Source of the DNA: Monoraphidium neglectum | Taxonomy: Eukaryota; Chlorophyta; Chlorophyceae; Sphaeropleales; Selenastraceae | Direction: 5' to 3' | Assembly (NCBI RefSeq): GCF_000611645.1 | Contig: NW_014013059.1 | Location: forward strand, 1-24,006 | Length of the DNA: 24,006 bases | Shown here: positions 19,367-24,006 of the stretch, one piece after another | Layout: each line of letters starts with the position of its first letter | How positions within the stretch are numbered: the stretch's first letter is position 1 | The notes under the pieces: model-generated | Told to the model about the DNA's origin: nothing | Database searches by the model: none | What the model saw: only the letters and a program-made list of their open reading frames with translations | Position numbers and translations under genes: made by a program

Positions 19367-21622
19367 CACATCTGCACACGCACACTGCAACCGCCCATAC
19401 AGCACACACAGACCTGCAGCTCCACCATGGTCTGCATGTAGTGCTGCGGCAGCCGCAAGTTGGCAGACAGGGGGCACGCGTCCGCGACCGCGAGGGTGAC
19501 TGCCCCCCCAGCAACGACCATGTCGAGCGCCAGGATGGGGAGGTCAAAGTCGTACCTTGGGTGATGCATGTTGGCAGGGTGAGGGCGCAGGAAGCAATGT
19601 AAATGGCAGACCGTTTGTTACCGTACTTAGGACATGCCAAGGTGTGCAAACCTCTTAGAGGGGAGCGACGTTGGGTGAGGGAAGGGTGCAAGTCTGTAAG
19701 ACATTGCAATGGAATGACTTGCATTGGGGCCAGCTGACCCCTTTTGCCCTATCAGTGTTTGCGTCCTTGCAATGGCAAGGAGGACGGGCGATCCCCACTC
19801 CCGAAGGCCCCAGCTACAAGGTCCCCAGCTGCTCCCGGGCCCTGCGCTCACCGCGGGTACAGCACCATGTGCAGCACCTCCAGGCCGTCCTGCCGCACGG
19901 CCACCTCTAGGTGCAGCTTCCTGAACACACGGCTGCAGTACACACGGTTCTCAACCTGGCCAGGTGAGGGTGCATTTTTCAAAGACGAGTTGGCAGGTGA
20001 GGTATGGCAGGGAAACTCACAAATTCATTATGCACACGTGTACGCGAGTCACGGTATGCCCTCCATCAGCTCGCAGCTGCAGTGGACTGCTGGAAAGCCT
20101 CTGGAAGCTGCGGGATGCAGATCAGGGCTGCAACCGCGTCCCATCACCTGCAGCCGTGGGTAGCCCTCTGCGCCCTTTGGAGGGTCTGGCATGTCGGCAA
20201 AGGACCAGCCGTCCCACTCGCGCTGAGGATCGAGCGAGTCAATGTAGTCCCACCCCTGATCCTGTTTGGGTGGGGTTGTTGGCAGGCCGGCCGCATGGGG
20301 CAGGAGGGCAAGAAAAGGCAAGGGTTAGGTGTGGCTGCACGCGCACGCGTGCAAGCAAGAATAACTGAGCGAGCGGTATGCCGCCAGCCCAAAATATGCA
20401 CCGACATGTGCCACGCGGATGAGCCAATCGGATGCAGAGTTCTTGCCGCCTCTTGAGCAAACCGCTCCTTGGGCGACGTTTGGCCCGGCAACATTGTACA
20501 GAGCAGACCGCGGGCACGCCCCTTTGTGCGCCCCCTTTCAGGCCCTTCGCCACCGCCCCCCACCCGCTCTACACCCTGCTCTGTGCCCCGGCCCCTCACT
20601 TTCCACTTGTTTGGAGGGTACATGGTGAGGTCGTCATCTAGCAGCTCGCGCATGGCTCCCTCCAGCCGCCCCACCATCAGCCCAATCACGCGGTTCACGG
20701 AGTCTGCAGCAGGTTGAGCGCGAATGCACAGTCGGGCGGGTGAGACTGCAGGGGAGCTGCATTCGCCGAGCGTGCACTAAAGCATTGGGCCAGGAGCGCC
20801 CTGCCCGGACGTCACGAGCCGGGCAGTACCTAGACTTTGGCAGAGGGCAAGCACACGCACCCCCAGCCCAGGCCCTCAAGAGATCCCATTTTGCTCACTC
20901 CTCAGCCGCCAGTTGCCCATTCCAATGAGGTCTGTGGCCATGCCCGGTGGCAGACCGTCCAACCCCAGCATCGCACCCTGGCGCTCGCGCATCGAGCGCG
21001 GCACGTCAAGCACGCTGGCTACCTGCCCCAGCCATTGCTCCTCGTCCCTGTGTAATGCCGGCAGGGTGCGGGGCGGGGCGTCGGACGAGGCGGACGGAAA
21101 AGAGGGAGGCACATGGGCGATAATGAAGGGCGGTGCACCGGTGGGCTGCGACCACGGCGCTGCAAACAGCATCATTCACAGAGATTTCCAGGCATTGTGG
21201 CCGCGTCGCACCCTCTGCAGCCCGTCATTGTGCTTTCACATACACTGGTGCACCAGCTGCATGACCCACCTGGCAACATAGTCGTAGAGCCCCTCAACGT
21301 CGCCCTCGAACTGGCCCCGCCATGCATCTCCCAGAGCTTGCTCCTCAAGCTCCGCCTCGCTGCCCCCCAGGGCACGCAGCTCATCCTCTGTCAACGGCCC
21401 CGGCGTGGGCTCCGCGGCGGAGCAGGCAGTGCGCCGGGAGCGGCGCTGCGATGCTGCCGCGACGAACGAGAACCGATGCAGCTGCTCAAGTGCCCGACCG
21501 CTGGTACTGCATGCCTCTCTCGACATCATGCGGGAAGGCGCGCTGCAATGGAGCAGCGGGGCCACGGCGATCATTGACGCGCAGCCCTGTAGCGAGCTGG
21601 CGCCAGATAGAAGCCGCGACAT
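17676..21622 (-). CDS. PCYA: Ferredoxin-dependent bilin reductase, PcyA type, chloroplast
   Basis: Exons on the minus strand are 21622-21270, 21047-20899, 20703-20600, 20261-20148, 19955-19852, 19555-19414, 18981-18826, 18477-18137 and 17994-17676, giving 593 aa with all phases matching. Enzymes of this family reduce biliverdin IXalpha with electrons from ferredoxin; PcyA makes phycocyanobilin, the chromophore of algal phytochrome-type sensors. The core contains LHLEVAVRQDGLEVLHMVLYPR, FDLPILALDMVV, LPQHYMQTMVELQ, WGRAIFSPLAVCMRP and KKTSRVLEAAFGAELTSSYM. Glu257, His269 and Asp286 have the same spacing (12 and 17) as the catalytic Glu76, His88 and Asp105 of cyanobacterial PcyA; the His is characteristic of PcyA rather than PebA or HY2. 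Residues 1 to about 60 are rich in Ser, Arg and Ala, as in a transit peptide. The protein is much longer than the usual 240-330 aa: about 115 residues precede the core, and after residue 488 there is a charged helical segment and a (QQQQSG)n/polyGln tail. The PcyA assignment is inferred from the triad. Confidence 0.92.
17677..17736 (-). repeat. CAG microsatellite encoding C-terminal polyGln of PCYA
   Basis: Nearly pure CAG codons (CTG on the plus strand) with one CAA and one GAG encode the terminal polyglutamine run of the bilin reductase. Confidence 0.9.
17738..17808 (-). repeat. 18-bp coding minisatellite (QQQQSG)n
   Basis: About four copies of an 18-bp unit, four CAG codons followed by TCG GGG, encode the hexapeptide QQQQSG; the last unit reads QQQQLG. 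It lies directly before the polyGln end, and the unit keeps the reading frame. Confidence 0.85.
19304..19361 (+). repeat. (AC)29 microsatellite in PCYA intron 6
   Basis: About 58 bases of pure AC repeat lie within a wider CA/CG-rich stretch from about 19138 to 19410. On the transcript strand this is a GT repeat inside intron 6; the donor of exon 6 (GTCTGTGTGTG at 19413) sits at the edge of the GT-rich zone. Confidence 0.92.
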
Positions 21623-22983
21623 ATGTATGAATTTTCACCTATCAAAAGCTGTAAAGACGTTGCCGCGCCGCCGGGTATAGCCTGGCTGATTTGATCTGAG
21701 GCATGAGAAATATTCAAGTCCACTGTGGTCGTGAAAAAAATTCCAGATTTCGATTATCTCATCGATATTTTGCAGGTTGCTGTGGTGATGCAAAATCGAC
21801 AACTTCGCATGCTGCTCGAAGTCGCGGCGCGGTCACCGGTCACAGCTATCCGAACGGTCGCATGCAACCGCATGCAGGTTTCATGCGAATGCTGGCGCCA
21901 GGTTCACAGAAATGTTAGCATGTGGTTGTCCAGAAGCAGCTGGCCGCGGTAACTTGAAAACACGCATCTGGTTTTGGTCGGTGGCACAGGGGGCGGCGGG
22001 GGGTTGGAGCTCCAACCCCTCGAGGGGTGCGACCTGGTTGTGCGTGCAACCTTTTGCACCACTGATACACAGTGGTTTGGAGTGTACAATACAACTTCTG
22101 TCGCCGCCTTGCGCAAATATCTGGCTCCGGACATGGGTGGGCCACGGCCTGATTGCGACACTGCCGCAAGCCGTCGGCCGGTGTCGCTTGCAGGACTGCT
22201 GCTCAGCTACTACCAGTGACTGGCCGATCGCCTTTGATAGCCGATGCCCACGTACCCAGCTTCTTGCAAGGGTAGTGACCTCCTTCGTTGTCTTGCACGG
22301 TTGTCCCTCTGCTAGAGGCAAGTAAGCTCTTGAAACACACGCACTCCAATGCCCGCACGGCAGGGCCCAGGCCCCAAGCAAGACGGTCTATTGAGCGAGC
22401 GCACTCCGGCCCCTCAAGGTTCAGACAAGGAGGGAAACGCAACACACACCCCACACTTCCTGCACACCCAACACCGCGCGCCACCAAGACGCCGCCGTCA
22501 CCGCCGCGCTCCAAGCGGCCCGCCGCCGCCATCGCTGCTCCCAGCGCCGCCGCCCCCGCCGCCGCCACCAGCCGCCGCCGCCGCTGTAGCCCGCACCAGC
22601 CAACAAGCCCCCAGCCTGAACTTGAGCCGCGGCGGCGCGCCGGCCGCCGCAGCTGCTTGCACCCCTCAAGCAACCACCCCGCCGCCGCACCATCGCAGCT
22701 CAAACCGAGATAAGCTCAAGGGCTGCTGGCCCCATCCTGGGAACCACGAGGGGCTCGCGCCGCCGAGCTCAGGGGCGTCAGACTGGGTGCTGTGCCAGTT
22801 CGCGTGCATCGCACGCTCCACACCGTTTATGACGTCGTCAATCATGTCCACCGCTGCAAACCGTAGCTAGCTCCGTGTGGGGCACACAGTTGCTGTACTT
22901 TCTGGTCCTTTAGTTTCATGTGCTCCGACATGTGTTCATGCCTCGATTTTGCACGGGCTCGGCGGGCATGCCGGCCTGGCAGG
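21623..22983. other. Upstream flank of PCYA; no confident gene
   Basis: The part next to 21622 should contain the PCYA promoter. 21730-21775 is AT-rich, with no clear TATA box at a normal distance. 22000-22027 holds two overlapping perfect palindromes. 22470-22700 is an extreme CCG/CGC-rich block whose frames give Pro/Ala/Arg-rich peptides. On the minus strand an ATG at 22851 opens a short frame (MDMIDDVINGVERAMHANWH...) of protein-like composition, but no following exon could be joined with confidence. Confidence 0.4.
22000..22027. repeat. Two overlapping perfect palindromes
   Basis: 22000-22019 reads GGGGTTGGAGCTCCAACCCC, a perfect 20-bp palindrome with no loop. 22016-22027 reads CCCCTCGAGGGG, a 12-bp palindrome sharing the CCCC arm. 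The middle arm can therefore pair with either neighbour. The region is intergenic, upstream of PCYA. Confidence 0.85.
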
Positions 22984-23293
22984 CTGTTTGTTGTCCTGCA
23001 TGGATTGTGAGCTCACTCCCCCTCGGCCCGGGCCGCTTTCGAGGTGGGGGGACAGGGCTGGCCTTCGGGCCAAGCGGTTTTCCCGGGTTCCCCGCAGCCG
23101 CAGCCTTGCATGCTCACGGTCCCGCAATGATCACTACTCGCTCTCAGGTGGCATTGCGCGGTGTTTTGCACCCGGCGTACGGCCCCCCGGCGGGGGCGGG
23201 GTTTCCTCGTAAGTCCTTGAGGGGCTGGGGGCCTCGCTCCGGCTGCCACCTTGTGGTCCCACCACGCGCCGGCGGCAACGCCGCGTCTCGGGC
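22984..23293 (+). repeat. Tandem duplication, copy 1
   Basis: This approximately 310-bp copy starts at GCTGTTT, passes through GTGAGCTCACTCCCCCTCGG and ends at CGCCGCGTCTCGGGC. It matches 23458-23868 almost base for base apart from short indels and one large gap. No gene is recognised in it on either strand. Confidence 0.85.
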
Positions 23294-23457
23294 CGGCTCG
23301 GGCGGCCGCATCTGCGCAGGTGTTGTCAGTCTCTCATGTGACTTCACATGTATTTAAGAGAAAACTGCTGTCCTGTCACCTGCCGCCGGCAGCGCAGGCG
23401 CCACAACGCCTCCAGGACCGCAAGGCACGGGTGCGCCCACAGCTCCCCACAATTATG

Positions 23458-23868
23458 CTGTTTCTGGTCCTGCATGGATCGTGAGCTCACTCCCCCTCGG
23501 CCCGGGCCGCTTTCGAGGTGGGGGGACAGGGCTGGCCAGGCGTCGGCCTTCGGGCCCAGCGGTTTTCCCGGGTTTCCCCGCAGCCGCAGCCTTGCTCACG
23601 GTCCCGCAATGATCACTACTCGCTCGCAGGTGGATTAGGATTGTTACAAGATCCCGCGGTTGACACGGTCGCCCGCTTCTGGAGCCATCTAGGCTCATGG
23701 GATGTAGCGTTGTGGCAGGCAGGTGGCATTGCGCCGTGTTTTGCGCCCGGTGTACGGCCGTCCGGCGGGGGCGGGGTTTCATCGTAAGTCCTTGAGGGGC
23801 TGGGGGCCTCGCTCCGGCTGCCACCTTGTGGTCCCACCACGCGCCGGCGGCAACGCCGCGTCTCGGGC
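23458..23868 (+). repeat. Tandem duplication, copy 2, with a 93-bp extra segment
   Basis: This copy has the same order as copy 1, shifted by 474 bp at the left end. It carries an extra block around 23563, lacks four bases near 23595, and contains a 93-bp segment (about 23634-23726) absent from copy 1 and bounded by CAGGTGG on both sides. It ends shortly before the putative new gene at 23906. Confidence 0.85.
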
Positions 23869-23905
23869 GGTGCCGCCCGGCCACGTGGAGCTAACGCTGG
23901 TCGGC

Positions 23906-24006
23906 ATGTCGCGTGTCTCAAGCCGCATCCAGCCGCGTGGGCTCGGCCGCTTGCTGCTGCAGGCGGTCGGCTATAGGGCTGCATCGGTGGTCGCTGAGTT
24001 TCACCC
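23906..24006 (+). CDS. N-terminal exon of a gene leaving the window, organelle-targeting-like
   Basis: An ATG at 23906 opens a frame that runs to the window end without a stop. The peptide begins MSRVSSRIQPRGLGRLLLQA and is rich in Arg, Ser and Leu with no acidic residue in the first 25 positions, as in a mitochondrial or chloroplast presequence. The frame is also open upstream of the ATG back into the duplication. The product cannot be named from 33 residues, and the call rests on composition only. Confidence 0.35.
   Translation, partial: MSRVSSRIQPRGLGRLLLQAVGYRAASVVAEFH

Noticed and set aside
21725..22219. Plus-strand frames beginning KKIPDFDYLIDILQ and GGTGGGGGLELQP
   Set aside because: Short stretches look protein-like, but no consistent splice joins or recognisable domain were found.
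22203..22870. Pro/Ala-rich plus-strand and Ala/Arg/Gly-rich minus-strand frames
   Set aside because: Composition follows the CCG-rich block; no motif, splice join or conserved segment is visible.
1..24006. CRISPR array, tRNA, rRNA or viral insertion
   Set aside because: No spaced direct repeats of CRISPR type, no cloverleaf or rRNA motifs, and no capsid, polymerase or integrase signature was seen on either strand.

Overview
The window looks like nuclear DNA of a GC-rich unicellular green alga (chlorophyte). The basis is compact genes with many short introns using GTGAG-type donors, C/T-rich tracts before CAG acceptors, TGTAA-type putative poly(A) signals, long CAG/CTG and GT/CA tracts, and chloroplast-type proteins (a phycocyanobilin synthase-type bilin reductase, a lumen-type FKBP, a plant-type bestrophin). 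No prokaryotic operon, rRNA, tRNA, CRISPR array or virus is visible. The species is not determined.

All gene models were built by hand by joining exons whose splice phases agree and whose joined protein reads sensibly. Layout: (1) <36-3282 (+), a helical-repeat protein of at least 733 residues, 5' end outside the window, function unknown, resembling organelle RNA-binding OPR/FASTK-type proteins. (2) 4405-7417 (+), a bestrophin-family anion channel, about 365 aa in nine exons, one of them a 15-nt microexon. (3) 12244-8169 (-), eIF2D, 610 aa in nine exons, apparently complete. (4) 13400-14972 (+), an FKBP-type protein of 202 aa with a bipartite thylakoid-lumen presequence of Tat type. (5) 16859-15692 (-), a tetraspan membrane protein of 280 aa. 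(6) 21622-17676 (-), a ferredoxin-dependent bilin reductase of PcyA type, 593 aa in nine exons. (7) A probable new gene starts at 23906 (+) and leaves the window. Upstream of it, at 22984-23868, lies a tandem duplication.

The bestrophin and eIF2D genes converge, eIF2D and FKBP diverge, and FKBP and the tetraspan gene converge. These are independent nuclear genes, not an operon. The chloroplast theme (lumen FKBP, bilin synthesis, possibly the bestrophin and the helical-repeat protein) is typical of an algal nuclear genome and does not prove a joint pathway.

I did not find a convincing undescribed multi-gene system. The best leads are the glutamine-rich C-terminal extension on the PcyA-type reductase, the bestrophin microexon and a possible missed exon beside it, the alternating purine-pyrimidine tracts abutting splice sites in three genes, and the tandem duplication with a 93-bp indel flanked by direct repeats.
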